DNA from: JACPHB01 sp964495505
GTDB taxonomy: Bacteria > Patescibacteriota > Minisyncoccia > UBA10092
Direction: 5' to 3'
NCBI GenBank assembly: GCA_964495505.1
Contig: CAZBVM010000005.1
Coordinates: 1-31,311, forward strand
Length of the DNA stretch: 31,311 nt
The position numbers were made by a program, and so were the translations under genes. This document shows, one piece after another, positions 21,422 through 28,672 of the stretch; the stretch's first letter is position 1, and each line of letters opens with the position of its first letter. The notes beneath the pieces are model-generated. The model saw nothing but the letters and a program-made list of their open reading frames with translations. It was not told the origin of the DNA and did not search any database.

Positions 21422-22206
21422 TAAAATTCTCCTTTGTCTTTTCTTAAATCTAAAACGTCATGAGGCATATCGGTTGGCGGAAGACCCGGCGGCCTGATTA
21501 TATATTGTGGCTGCGATAAATCGGCCATTGGTTTTTCGGCCGGGAGAACCGGCGGCGGTGGCATGATTTTGCCCGCCGAAATTTCTGGCGAAATTCTTGC
21601 GGGCAAGTGTGGCTCAGCTTCTATCAGAGGCAGCGGCTCTACAGGTTTAGTGAAAGTTTGGGGCTTTGGTGGTTCGACTTTGCTTACCAAGGGCGGTATT
21701 GGGGCGGCAGCGATAGGCAATCCGGGTGGCAGCTCTCCTTCGCGGTCTATTGGCGGACGTTGTCCGCCGTAGCCCGCTTCGGCGGGCGAAGGCGGAGTTT
21801 TTCTTAAATCAACTATTTCAGGTGCTCCACTTGTCGGTTCGCGATATCTGTCCGAAAGAGCAGGCGCTGTTGGCGCAACAAACGCCACGGGCATTCGGGG
21901 TTTTACTGGTGCCGTAACCGGAGATAAAAGATCGGAATATAATTCTTGCGCCAGATTCATTGCAGCTTGAGCATCGGAGGTAACTTTTGAATTAATTTCC
22001 TGCGCCAAAGAAGTTACGGGCGTAATGCCTAAAATAACATCGCCTACGATTTTAGAAAGCAAAGAAGTTTTTTCGTCGTCTAAATTATATTTTTCTCCCA
22101 AATGCAGTAAAAATGCGCCGGTATCTTCAGATTGCATTAGATTCTGCAGTTCTTTCGGAAGTTTCTCAAATATTTTTAATTTTTCTTCTTTTGTAAATTC
22201 AGACAT
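21421..22206 (-). CDS. Proline-rich cytoplasmic protein of the secretion cluster, unknown function
   Basis: 261 aa. Residues 1-90 look helical (MSEFTKEEKLKIFEKLPKEL, LLHLGEKYNLDDEKTSLLSKIVGDVILGI). This is followed by about 170 residues dominated by Pro and Ala that are probably disordered, ending DMPHDVLDLRKDKGEF. No signal peptide or membrane helix is seen. The N-terminal half resembles small scaffold proteins that sit beside PrgI in CPR clusters, but I cannot name a family. An in-frame GC palindromic insertion (21752-21796) encodes SPAEAGYGGQR. It overlaps the PrgI start by one base and so is operonic. Confidence 0.65.
   Translation of the reverse strand: MSEFTKEEKLKIFEKLPKELQNLMQSEDTGAFLLHLGEKYNLDDEKTSLLSKIVGDVILGITPVTSLAQEINSKVTSDAQAAMNLAQELYSDLLSPVTAPVKPRMPVAFVAPTAPALSDRYREPTSGAPEIVDLRKTPPSPAEAGYGGQRPPIDREGELPPGLPIAAAPIPPLVSKVEPPKPQTFTKPVEPLPLIEAEPHLPARISPEISAGKIMPPPPVLPAEKPMADLSQPQYIIRPPGLPPTDMPHDVLDLRKDKGEF
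21752..21796 (-). repeat. Nested GC palindromes inserted in the Pro-rich gene
   Basis: GGCGGAC (21752-21758) / GTCCGCC (21762-21768) is followed by TCCGCC (21763-21768) / GGCGGA (21791-21796). The latter encloses CCCGC-TTCG-GCGGG (21773-21786). It is in frame and encodes SPAEAGYGGQR within the disordered region. Confidence 0.8.
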
Positions 22207-22215
22207 AAACTTAAA

Positions 22216-24210
22216 TTAAATATTATGCTCCCATGCCGGTGTTGTGGTGATTTCTCTTGCATAAGACATTTTTCTTAAGTTTTCTGGAAGCGTTGCTCTT
22301 AACTGTTCTCTTCTCTGTTTATTAGTTTCCATTAATACTAACCTTATGCTTTGTCTATCGCTCAAGTTTAGGCCTCTGTAATCAGCAATAACTGCTATCT
22401 TTGCAGCTCTTCTTTGGGCATCGGTGCCATTTTTGCCTATATCTTTCAGTTGAACCGGATTTAGTTCTCTTACCACGTCAGCAATCAACTGATCAGCGTA
22501 AATATCCGATGCCTTTTCCACACTCCTAACAATTTCTTGAACAGTTTTGCCTATAACCGGAGCGAGATTGGGGAAGAGTTTAATAAAGTCCATTTCGTTT
22601 CGGTATTTTCTGGCCCTCTGAACCAATTCTGTTCTGGCGGCCGCATTGTAACCGTTGACGTCTGTCAAATCACGCTTCATTTTATCAGAAATCAGCTTAA
22701 GAATGTCTTCTTCTTTACCGTATCTTATGGCTTGATCAAGCATTCTCAAAAGTTCTGGCGCCTGGGGTTTAAATCGGCCCTTACTAATAAGCAGCTGTTG
22801 AATTGCCAGTTTGTCTCTTGATTCCATAATTTTTGATTGAGCCATTTGCTCCAGTACCACCGGGTCAACATCTTTATATTGGCTATAAGCACTTTCGTAA
22901 TCCTTTTTGGCGGCTGCTTGAAGATCAAGATATGCTCCTCTGGCACCCGGCACAGCTACTGCGGCGCGGCCCAAGCCGGCACCAACCCTTCTTATAAGGC
23001 CCCTAACGCCCGTTGGCGGTGGAGCGCCTGCGGGCAGTGGCTGAGTCCATCCCACTCCTCTCTTTCTAAGTTCTCTTGCGACAAGTCCTTTAGCGCTATT
23101 GCCCCAGCCGGTAAGCATCTTCTGGCTGGCGGCGGCGCCCTCCACTCCGAATTTTTGGGCATAGATAAGTGAAAAGAACATCATCGCGATGACTAAAATC
23201 CACTGGAAAATCGCTGCTGGCATACCGACAGTGGTAAGGCCAGGCGCCGGCGTTCCCCAAGCGTTTGGCAATGCTCCCCAAAATTTGGGACTAAGCTTGC
23301 CAGTGGCGTCAAAAATTGATAGCGAGAGATAAATAAAAAAAACAAAAATCGGGGCGAAAAAAGACCATTGAATAAACTTGTTCCACCATTGAGAAAAATA
23401 ACTTGAAGTAGCTGGCAGAATCAAAAGCGTCCAAATAATGGGCGCGAAAATCAGAAGCCCCCAAATGTAAATAACTCTCACGATTAGAAATATCATCGCT
23501 GCGCCGAAAACAAATACGGTTATCACAAGGCCGATAAGAGTTAAAATAACGCCTACCACGGCGGCGACACCGGCAGGAGCAAATTGTCCGATGCCCCCCA
23601 AAACGCTTGCCGGCGGCGCCGGGTTATAAAAATTTAAAATCTGCATGGCGGCAGCTAATTTGGTGGTGATGGTGCCTATTCCTCCGCCCGTGATTTGATT
23701 TAGGAAAAACGCGGTGAGAAGTTGGGTAAAATCAATGATAAAACCGGCGATAACCAAGCTGAAATTTATGAGAAGCGCCGCGACGAGCACTCTCCACCAG
23801 AGTTGCCCAATGGCCCATGATTTGATTCTTAAAACTGTGGCAAAAGATATTATCAGAAGAATCAAAATAAAAAACATATTGGCTAAATCGCGGGTTATGC
23901 CCCAGCCAAGAGTGACGATCGGGGCGTTGGTGAAAGAAAAGTTGGTAGGAGAAAGAACATAGTCAATAATTATAGCTTCTAAACTAAGAGCTAATCCGAA
24001 AACTCCGCCAAGAATCATGCTTATTAGACTTGAAGCAAAGAGAATAGGTTTTGCTGTAAACCATGTAATTATTTGGCCAACAAAACTGGTTTCTGAAGCG
24101 GGGGTTGATTGCTGCGCTGCCACCGTTAAAGGTAAAAACAGAAAGTTTAAAGCAATTACCGCGATGAGGATTAAGCCAAAGTACTTATTTTTTGTTAGAA
24201 ACTTTTTCAT
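22216..24210 (-). CDS. VirB6/TrbL-like polytopic membrane channel protein
   Basis: 664 aa from ATG 24210 (MKKFLTKNKYFG). A signal-anchor leads into VAAQQSTPASETS. Six to seven membrane segments span about 45-375, including ITRDLANMFFILILLIISFA, LWWRVLVAALLINFSLVIAG, VVGVILTLIGLVITVFVFGA, the WW-containing YFSQWWNKFIQWSFFAPIFV, and AIFQWILVIAMMFFSLIYAQ. A soluble C-terminal third (about 385-664) rich in Arg/Lys/Glu helices follows. The layout matches VirB6/TrbL proteins, the inner-membrane channel of type IV secretion. The upstream start at 24237 overlaps the preceding gene and was not used. The stop of the preceding gene lies 2 bp before this ATG. Confidence 0.82.
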   Translation of the reverse strand: MKKFLTKNKYFGLILIAVIALNFLFLPLTVAAQQSTPASETSFVGQIITWFTAKPILFASSLISMILGGVFGLALSLEAIIIDYVLSPTNFSFTNAPIVTLGWGITRDLANMFFILILLIISFATVLRIKSWAIGQLWWRVLVAALLINFSLVIAGFIIDFTQLLTAFFLNQITGGGIGTITTKLAAAMQILNFYNPAPPASVLGGIGQFAPAGVAAVVGVILTLIGLVITVFVFGAAMIFLIVRVIYIWGLLIFAPIIWTLLILPATSSYFSQWWNKFIQWSFFAPIFVFFIYLSLSIFDATGKLSPKFWGALPNAWGTPAPGLTTVGMPAAIFQWILVIAMMFFSLIYAQKFGVEGAAASQKMLTGWGNSAKGLVARELRKRGVGWTQPLPAGAPPPTGVRGLIRRVGAGLGRAAVAVPGARGAYLDLQAAAKKDYESAYSQYKDVDPVVLEQMAQSKIMESRDKLAIQQLLISKGRFKPQAPELLRMLDQAIRYGKEEDILKLISDKMKRDLTDVNGYNAAARTELVQRARKYRNEMDFIKLFPNLAPVIGKTVQEIVRSVEKASDIYADQLIADVVRELNPVQLKDIGKNGTDAQRRAAKIAVIADYRGLNLSDRQSIRLVLMETNKQRREQLRATLPENLRKMSYAREITTTPAWEHNI

Positions 24211-24212
24211 GG

Positions 24213-25724
24213 TTATTGCTGTTGTTGCACCAAGCAATAATCTAATTGTTGTTGGTAAGATAGCAGGTCTGTTTGTTTCTGACTGGTTTCATCTTGGGCG
24301 GCTAAAGCCAAACTTTGAGTGGCGGCTGGATTAACTGTTCCCGCCACTTGAGCATAAAGTGAAGGAATTTGAGTTAGATCGGTTACAGCGTTTATTTGTT
24401 GCTGTTTAAGTTGGAGGGCGATTATATCCGATTGGATGCCGGCTATTTGACCAGTAATAACGTCGATATCGCTCTGAACTTTAGCTGTTTCAGGGCTGGG
24501 AGAACCTTGACAAGTTTCAAGTTGATATAAAACGGTAAGCGATTGGTTTAGAATTGTCAGTGTTATCTGTTTGGCGCCTAAAAGCTGATTTTGGAATCCG
24601 AGGTCCAGATCAATAAGTTTTATAAGATAACTTTTTTGAAATTCTAATATATTTTGACCGCTTTGAACCGCGTTTACGCACTGAGTATAAGCTGGCGTGC
24701 CAAGAAACGGAGCGCATTGAGCTTGAGCGCTGCCACCGCCTCCGCCTCCTCCTCCACCTCCTCCGCCTCCGCTACTGCTCGAAAGCGCCATATTCAAAAG
24801 TCCAATACCTTCAGCAAACATTCTGTTTAACACTGCGTTGGTGATAGCCGCCACATAAGCCGCGAAATCGTTGGCGTTAACTATGTAGTCAATATCTGAA
24901 CCAACGGCTTTAGCCGCTAAATCGCCAACAACTGCTCCGGGAGTAACGACTTGATATTCATCGCAAACAGTTTGATAAACCGGACTTCCATTGGGGTCAA
25001 TTCCAATTATTTCTTGATGCTGTCTGATGCATTTTTTTACACTTAGAAAACCTCGGCCGGCCTGAGCTTCAGCTTCGGCGGCTTTTTGGGCGGCCGACTT
25101 TTCAATTTCATATTGATCCCAAGCCATTAAGTAAGCACCGTAGATGTTATTTTGGGGTTTTAAAACCATTTCGTTCCAAGCCGCCCAGCCGCCATTGTTA
25201 AAATTCTTTAAAAAGTTATCAATATTAACCCCGATTTGGCTTAAAGTGCAGGCGCTGCGGCTGGAAAATTGAGGAATTGGGATGAAGGCGGCTCTCAGCG
25301 TTAAGTTATACGGCGAACAAAACAGGCCTAGTCCCAGTTGTTTAAGGAAGTTACCACCGGCCGTGTCAACGGCATCTCTGAAAAAACCGGGCCAGTCGGT
25401 AATGAACTTCGGCGTTCCGCCTCCCTGAATCCAAGCCACGATTTGATCAACAATCATATTGAGCAATTGCCGCTTTAAGGTCTCGGCCGCTATTTTAAAC
25501 GCCCACTCAAAAAGCTGTTCAACATTAACAGCTTGTTGGAATATGGAAGTAAGTTGCTGATATACAGTTTGTTGCATGGTTAGCGTTGGGTTAGTTTCAA
25601 ATACTCGTAAAACAGGATTAACAACCGTAACGGGTGTTTGGGCGTTGGTATTTTTAGGAATAATTGAAAACGCAATCAAAACAATAATTGTGGTAAGTAA
25701 AATTTGTTTCACCAAGTGTTTCAT
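24213..25724 (-). CDS. Large secreted protein of the secretion cluster with a poly-Gly linker
   Basis: 503 aa. A clear signal peptide ends PKNTNAQ (about residue 29). The N-terminal domain (30-230) has Trp and Cys (WPGFFRDAVD, LFCSPYNLTLRAAFIP, SRSACTLSQIG), followed by a helix rich in Ala/Glu. CIRQHQEIIG and ETCDEYQ-like segments come next. A run of 13 glycines flanked by Ser (SSSS before, SAQAQC after) separates a C-terminal domain of Gln-rich coiled-coil helices (about 360-503). The protein is probably exported and stays close to the VirB6-like channel encoded next. It could play a VirB5-like or peptidoglycan-spanning role, but no enzyme motif was found. It overlaps the next upstream gene by 4 bp (ATGA). 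Confidence 0.68.
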   Translation of the reverse strand: MKHLVKQILLTTIIVLIAFSIIPKNTNAQTPVTVVNPVLRVFETNPTLTMQQTVYQQLTSIFQQAVNVEQLFEWAFKIAAETLKRQLLNMIVDQIVAWIQGGGTPKFITDWPGFFRDAVDTAGGNFLKQLGLGLFCSPYNLTLRAAFIPIPQFSSRSACTLSQIGVNIDNFLKNFNNGGWAAWNEMVLKPQNNIYGAYLMAWDQYEIEKSAAQKAAEAEAQAGRGFLSVKKCIRQHQEIIGIDPNGSPVYQTVCDEYQVVTPGAVVGDLAAKAVGSDIDYIVNANDFAAYVAAITNAVLNRMFAEGIGLLNMALSSSSGGGGGGGGGGGGGSAQAQCAPFLGTPAYTQCVNAVQSGQNILEFQKSYLIKLIDLDLGFQNQLLGAKQITLTILNQSLTVLYQLETCQGSPSPETAKVQSDIDVITGQIAGIQSDIIALQLKQQQINAVTDLTQIPSLYAQVAGTVNPAATQSLALAAQDETSQKQTDLLSYQQQLDYCLVQQQQ

Positions 25725-26530
25725 CGCGCGGTATTAAAATTTTTAATGAATAAGTCAAACTTTTTCTGAAGATCTTGCCAGTTTTGCAGTACCACCTCAA
25801 ATTGCCTAGTAGCTGCCAGCGCTCCCAAAGGATCGTCTTCAATATTGGTTAAAGCCCTTAAAACATTGGCGGTTATTCGCAATAGTTGAATTTCTTCTGA
25901 TATCAAACCTTTTATGTTGCTTGGCGCCGGTTTTTCTTCAATTTGATTAGCCGCGATTTCATGAGCGCTTATTATCGGCAGAAGTTTTTCAAGGCCCTGG
26001 CCGTTGTTTTTGTTTATTTCTTCTAAAATTGATAAAAGCGGCTCTCCCTTTAAATTATTTTTTAATATTTTTTGGGTCTCGGTTAAATATAGTTCAACTG
26101 CTTTTTTACTGTTGTCGGGCGATATTTTAATTTCTGGAGGTTTAATATTTAAAATATTTTCATTGGCTTTCATTAACCCATTTTTGATAAATTCTTCCGC
26201 AATTTTATTTGGATCCGGCATATTAAGCCCCGGCTCGGCGGGCGACTTATCGTCTTTAGGCTGGTTATTTTTATCAATAATCGCCTTGGCTAAAAGCCCG
26301 GCGAAATTCTCAGTTAAATTTTCCGGAACCGTTATTTTAGGAATTATAGTATCTGAAAAATCGCCGATTTTATTATTGGCTTGGTTAGCTGTTTTATGGA
26401 TATCAGCGGAAGCGGAATAAGAAGCGTTATTTTTTATGTAAAGAGTTTTTGAGGTCGGGGCAAACAGAAAAACCCCGAAAGCCACTCCGGCCGATATTAC
26501 AAATGCAACTATTAAATATTTTTTAGTCAT
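25721..26530 (-). CDS. Membrane-anchored helical protein, first gene of the secretion cluster
   Basis: 269 aa. An N-terminal membrane anchor (MTKKYLIVAFVISAGVAFGV, about 5-25) is followed by a long external, mostly helical region rich in Asn, Lys and Glu (for example NKIGDFSDTIIPKITVPENL, LKNNLKGEPLLSILEEINKN). It ends FEVVLQNWQDLQKKFDLFIK. There are no Cys and no catalytic motif, and I recognise no family. Its stop overlaps the start of the following 503-aa gene by 4 bp, so the two are coupled. It is the most upstream gene of the block. The region between it and rsmA is only about 40 bp, so the promoter is not obvious. Confidence 0.65.
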   Translation of the reverse strand: MTKKYLIVAFVISAGVAFGVFLFAPTSKTLYIKNNASYSASADIHKTANQANNKIGDFSDTIIPKITVPENLTENFAGLLAKAIIDKNNQPKDDKSPAEPGLNMPDPNKIAEEFIKNGLMKANENILNIKPPEIKISPDNSKKAVELYLTETQKILKNNLKGEPLLSILEEINKNNGQGLEKLLPIISAHEIAANQIEEKPAPSNIKGLISEEIQLLRITANVLRALTNIEDDPLGALAATRQFEVVLQNWQDLQKKFDLFIKNFNTAR

Positions 26531-26571
26531 TCCTCGCTAAAATTATACCACAAAACCCGCTTACTGAAGTT

Positions 26572-27462
26572 TTAATTGTGGATAAGTTGAGAGGCGAGAT
26601 TTTGCCACTGTTCTAAGGTTAAGTTTTCCGCTCTTGCCGTCTCTGAAATATCTAAATTTCTAAATATTAAAATAACCTTTTCCTTTGGAGTATTGAGTTT
26701 TTTTGAAAGATTGCCGATTAATTGTTTTCTTGGGCTTGAGAATCCGGCTTTCACAATATTAAAAAAGTGTTGTTTTTCCGGCGATCGCTGGGAAACTGTC
26801 ATTTTCTTGGGGATAACTTTTATTATCGCCGCGTCAACTTTCGGCTTGGGCCAAAACGATTCTTTTTTAACATAATCAATAATTTTAACGTTGGCGTAAA
26901 ACCGGACGCTCACGCCAAGAAGATTCATCTGAGGAGGTTTGGCGACGATGCGCTGTGCTACTTCTTTTTGAATCATTAAAACCATCGTTTTGGGCGGTTT
27001 TTTTGACTCCAGCCACCGGCGAATAAGAAAAGTCGCCGCGTTATACGGCAAATTCGCCACAATCTTATACCCATTTTTTTCCCAATTTATCCCCACATTA
27101 TCCCCAAAACTATTGATGTCCGACATCAATAGTTGGCGGGCGTCGGCTTGAATAATTTCGACGTTTTTGTAATCGTCCAGCGTTTCCTTAAGAATTTTAT
27201 TCATTAAAGGATCTTTTTCTATGGCAATAACGTTAGCGCCGCCTGCCTGCCGGCAGGCAGGGTTTTTCGCGAGTTCTTGGGTTAGCGTTCCCAGTCCCGG
27301 CCCGATTTCAACAATAGTGTCATTTTCTTTAACTTCCGCCGCCGCAATCATTGATGCGAGAGCTTTTTTTGATAAAATAAAATGCTGTCCAAGGTATTTT
27401 GCCGGCTTGGCATTATACTTTTTTAACAATTCTTTTATTACAGATTTATTTGTTAAATCCAT
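26572..27462 (-). CDS. rsmA: 16S rRNA adenine dimethyltransferase RsmA/KsgA
   Basis: 296 aa, slightly longer than the usual 260-280. It dimethylates A1518/A1519 of 16S rRNA using S-adenosylmethionine. Visible motifs are KYLGQHFILSKKAL (22-35), motif I VEIGPGLGTLTQEL (51-64), IEKDPLM (81-87), ADARQ (106-110), the catalytic NLPYN (137-141) and MIQKEVAQRI (about 162). The C-terminal RNA-binding part has FWPKPKVDAAIIKV and GFSSPRKQL. The extra length is an in-frame palindromic insertion encoding PACRQAGG (68-75) in the loop between motif I and IEKD, so it is probably tolerated. The start MDLTNKSVIKELL fits the family. One of two 29-bp palindromic sites lies 28 bp upstream. Confidence 0.95.
   Translation of the reverse strand: MDLTNKSVIKELLKKYNAKPAKYLGQHFILSKKALASMIAAAEVKENDTIVEIGPGLGTLTQELAKNPACRQAGGANVIAIEKDPLMNKILKETLDDYKNVEIIQADARQLLMSDINSFGDNVGINWEKNGYKIVANLPYNAATFLIRRWLESKKPPKTMVLMIQKEVAQRIVAKPPQMNLLGVSVRFYANVKIIDYVKKESFWPKPKVDAAIIKVIPKKMTVSQRSPEKQHFFNIVKAGFSSPRKQLIGNLSKKLNTPKEKVILIFRNLDISETARAENLTLEQWQNLASQLIHN
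27242..27261 (-). repeat. Perfect 20-bp GC palindrome inserted in rsmA
   Basis: CCTGCCTGCCGGCAGGCAGG is its own reverse complement. It encodes PACRQAG at residues 68-74 of RsmA in a surface loop, lengthening the protein without breaking it. A close variant is in the propeller gene at 15580-15602. Confidence 0.92.
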
Positions 27463-27489
27463 AATTTATTTATTCGTAAAAACAATCGA

Positions 27490-27518
27490 TTGCATGTTTT
27501 CAACCGATCGGTTCTAAA
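27490..27518. promoter_or_regulatory. Palindromic operator-like site A between rsmA and the TrmB-like gene
   Basis: 29 bp with the perfect core AACCGATCGGTT (27502-27513) inside a longer AT-rich dyad. Its inverted copy at 28673-28701 matches at 28 of 29 positions. It is followed after 7 bp by TTGACA and lies 28 bp upstream of the rsmA start and about 75 bp upstream of the TrmB-like start, so it could control both. Confidence 0.75.
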
Positions 27519-27526
27519 TATGTAAT

Positions 27527-27540
27527 TGACAATCTTGTCA
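27527..27540. repeat. Second small dyad, TGACAATCTTGTCA
   Basis: A 14-bp inverted repeat (TGACAA / TTGTCA around TC) lies between site A and the promoter of the TrmB-like gene. It could be a second protein-binding site. Confidence 0.45.
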
Positions 27541-27557
27541 GCAATTTTTGACAAAAT

Positions 27558-27586
27558 TTGTTTTAATCTAAAAATTGTGCTACAAT
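27558..27586 (+). promoter_or_regulatory. Extended -10 promoter of the TrmB-like gene, predicted leaderless
   Basis: TTGTTT (27558-27563), 17 bp, TACAAT (27581-27586) preceded by TGC, an extended -10 element. The expected start falls at about 27593, which is the A of the ATG, so the message would be leaderless. Confidence 0.55.
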
Positions 27587-27592
27587 AATAAC

Positions 27593-28360
27593 ATGCTTGA
27601 TTTAGAAAATGAAATTAAAAAATTGGGGCTTTCTGACAAGGAAGCCAAAATTTATTTGACGGCTTTGGAATTGGGGTCGGCGCCGGCTTCGGAAATTGCT
27701 ACCCACAGCGGAATTAATCGCGCCACGACCTATGTCATCCTGGAGGAACTAAAGAAAAAGGGTCTTGCAAGCACATTTCTAAAAGGTAAAAAGACAATCT
27801 TCGCTGCCGAACCGCCGGAACGGCTTTCAAATTTATTTGAAATTGAAGAAAAAAGGATTAAAGAAAGTTTTTTTGGCTTAAAAAAGATTTTGCCGGATTT
27901 GAGTAAATTATATGAATCCCGAGGCGAGCGGCCAAAAGTAAGATTTTTTGAGGGAATTGAGGGGATTAATTCTCTTCGTGAAGACATTTTAAAAACAAAA
28001 GCTAAATTTTTATATCAAATTTTGCCGCTTGATGCCGTTGAAAAGTACGCTCTAGAAAGAAAACTTCAAGACCCTGCCTTCGCTAAAGCTTCGGCGGGCA
28101 AGGAAAAAATTAAAAAACTTTACAATATTCCTTCGAAATCTATTTATTATAATAAAAACGGCAAAGTTTTTCCGGGGAAATCGGGCAAAGCGGAGTATAA
28201 ATTTTTGGCTGATAAGTTTGAAACTGAAATCATTATATATGGAAAAAAAATCGCTTTTATCAATATCAAGAAAAAGCCGATCGGCGTAATCATTGATGAT
28301 TCTGCAATTTCTTTAACTGTGAAAATATTTTTTGAGGCCCTGTGGAAATTTCTTAAATAG
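27593..28360 (+). CDS. TrmB-like transcriptional regulator
   Basis: 255 aa from ATG 27593; an upstream GTG overlaps the promoter and is not used. The N-terminal winged helix-turn-helix (about 8-65) reads LGLSDKEAKIYLTALELGSA, PASEIATHSGINRATTYVIL and EELKKKGLAS, the classic TrmB/SgrR-like pattern. A helical linker with a charged EIEEKRIKESF segment leads to a C-terminal domain (about 112-255) of the type found after TrmB HTHs in short bacterial members. An in-frame palindromic insertion encodes PAFAKASAGK (161-170). It is flanked by two nearly identical palindromic sites, so autoregulation is likely. The ligand is unknown. It converges on a small minus-strand unit. Confidence 0.85.
   Translation: MLDLENEIKKLGLSDKEAKIYLTALELGSAPASEIATHSGINRATTYVILEELKKKGLASTFLKGKKTIFAAEPPERLSNLFEIEEKRIKESFFGLKKILPDLSKLYESRGERPKVRFFEGIEGINSLREDILKTKAKFLYQILPLDAVEKYALERKLQDPAFAKASAGKEKIKKLYNIPSKSIYYNKNGKVFPGKSGKAEYKFLADKFETEIIIYGKKIAFINIKKKPIGVIIDDSAISLTVKIFFEALWKFLK
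28073..28102 (+). repeat. Palindromic insertion in the TrmB-like gene
   Basis: An imperfect GC-rich hairpin centred on AAGCTT encodes PAFAKASAGK in frame. The residues break the helical pattern of the region, as expected for an inserted element. Confidence 0.65.
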
Positions 28361-28369
28361 TTACAGGCC

Positions 28370-28468
28370 AACAAACGAAATATGATTTTTAAAATTCTAG
28401 GTGGGGGCGAGCCGCCCCGCAGCTGCGGGGTGGGGCTAAGGAATTTAAAAAATCATATTTCGTTTGTT
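28370..28468. repeat. Large nested palindrome, probable bidirectional terminator with inserted GC core
   Basis: The arms 28370-28397 and 28441-28468 are inverted repeats of 28 bp with one mismatch (left arm begins AACAAACGAAATATGA). The 43-bp loop contains a second, perfect 16-bp palindrome, CCCCGCAGCTGCGGGG, flanked by AGCC/GGCT. It starts 10 bp after the TrmB-like stop and lies between two convergent transcription units. The right arm is followed by TTTT. It looks like a terminator whose loop received a GC palindromic element. Confidence 0.8.
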
Positions 28469-28481
28469 TTTAACAGAAAAT

Positions 28482-28530
28482 AAAAAAAGAAGGCGAAAAG
28501 AGCTATTTTTGAGGGTCTCTAGTGGCCTTC
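28482..28530 (-). terminator. Terminator of the tiny minus-strand unit
   Basis: GAAGGC (28489-28494) and GCCTTC (28525-28530), with an inner AGAG/CTCT pair, are followed on the minus strand by seven Ts (28488-28482). Confidence 0.7.
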
Positions 28531-28584
28531 TCTGCAGCGCGCCACGAGGCGCAAGAAATATTTTGGTTTTCGTCCAAAGAACAT
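28519..28584 (-). CDS. Possible 21-aa basic small protein (or part of a small RNA)
   Basis: ATG at 28584-28582, stop TAG at 28521-28519. The translation starts MFFGRKPKYFLRLVARCREG and ends in His. It is strongly basic with an aromatic start. GGGGAG stands about 6 nt before the ATG. The unit has its own consensus promoter (28635-28663), a leader of about 45 nt and a terminator (28482-28530), so something of about 145 nt is made. The transcript could be a regulatory RNA in which the ORF is accidental. No homologue is recognised. A site identical to the one near the TrmB-like promoter lies directly upstream of its -35. Confidence 0.4.
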   Translation of the reverse strand: MFFGRKPKYFLRLVARCREGH

Positions 28585-28634
28585 CTCTCACTCCCCATCC
28601 CCTTTTGTATTGGAAGGAGAATTCGATTGTTTTA

Positions 28635-28663
28635 ATTATACACCCGAATCAAAAATCTGTCAA
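28635..28663 (-). promoter_or_regulatory. Consensus promoter of the tiny minus-strand unit
   Basis: On the minus strand: TTGACA (28663-28658), 17 bp, TATAAT (28640-28635), a perfect consensus. Site B lies 9 bp upstream of the -35. Confidence 0.85.
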
Positions 28664-28672
28664 ATTTGCAGG

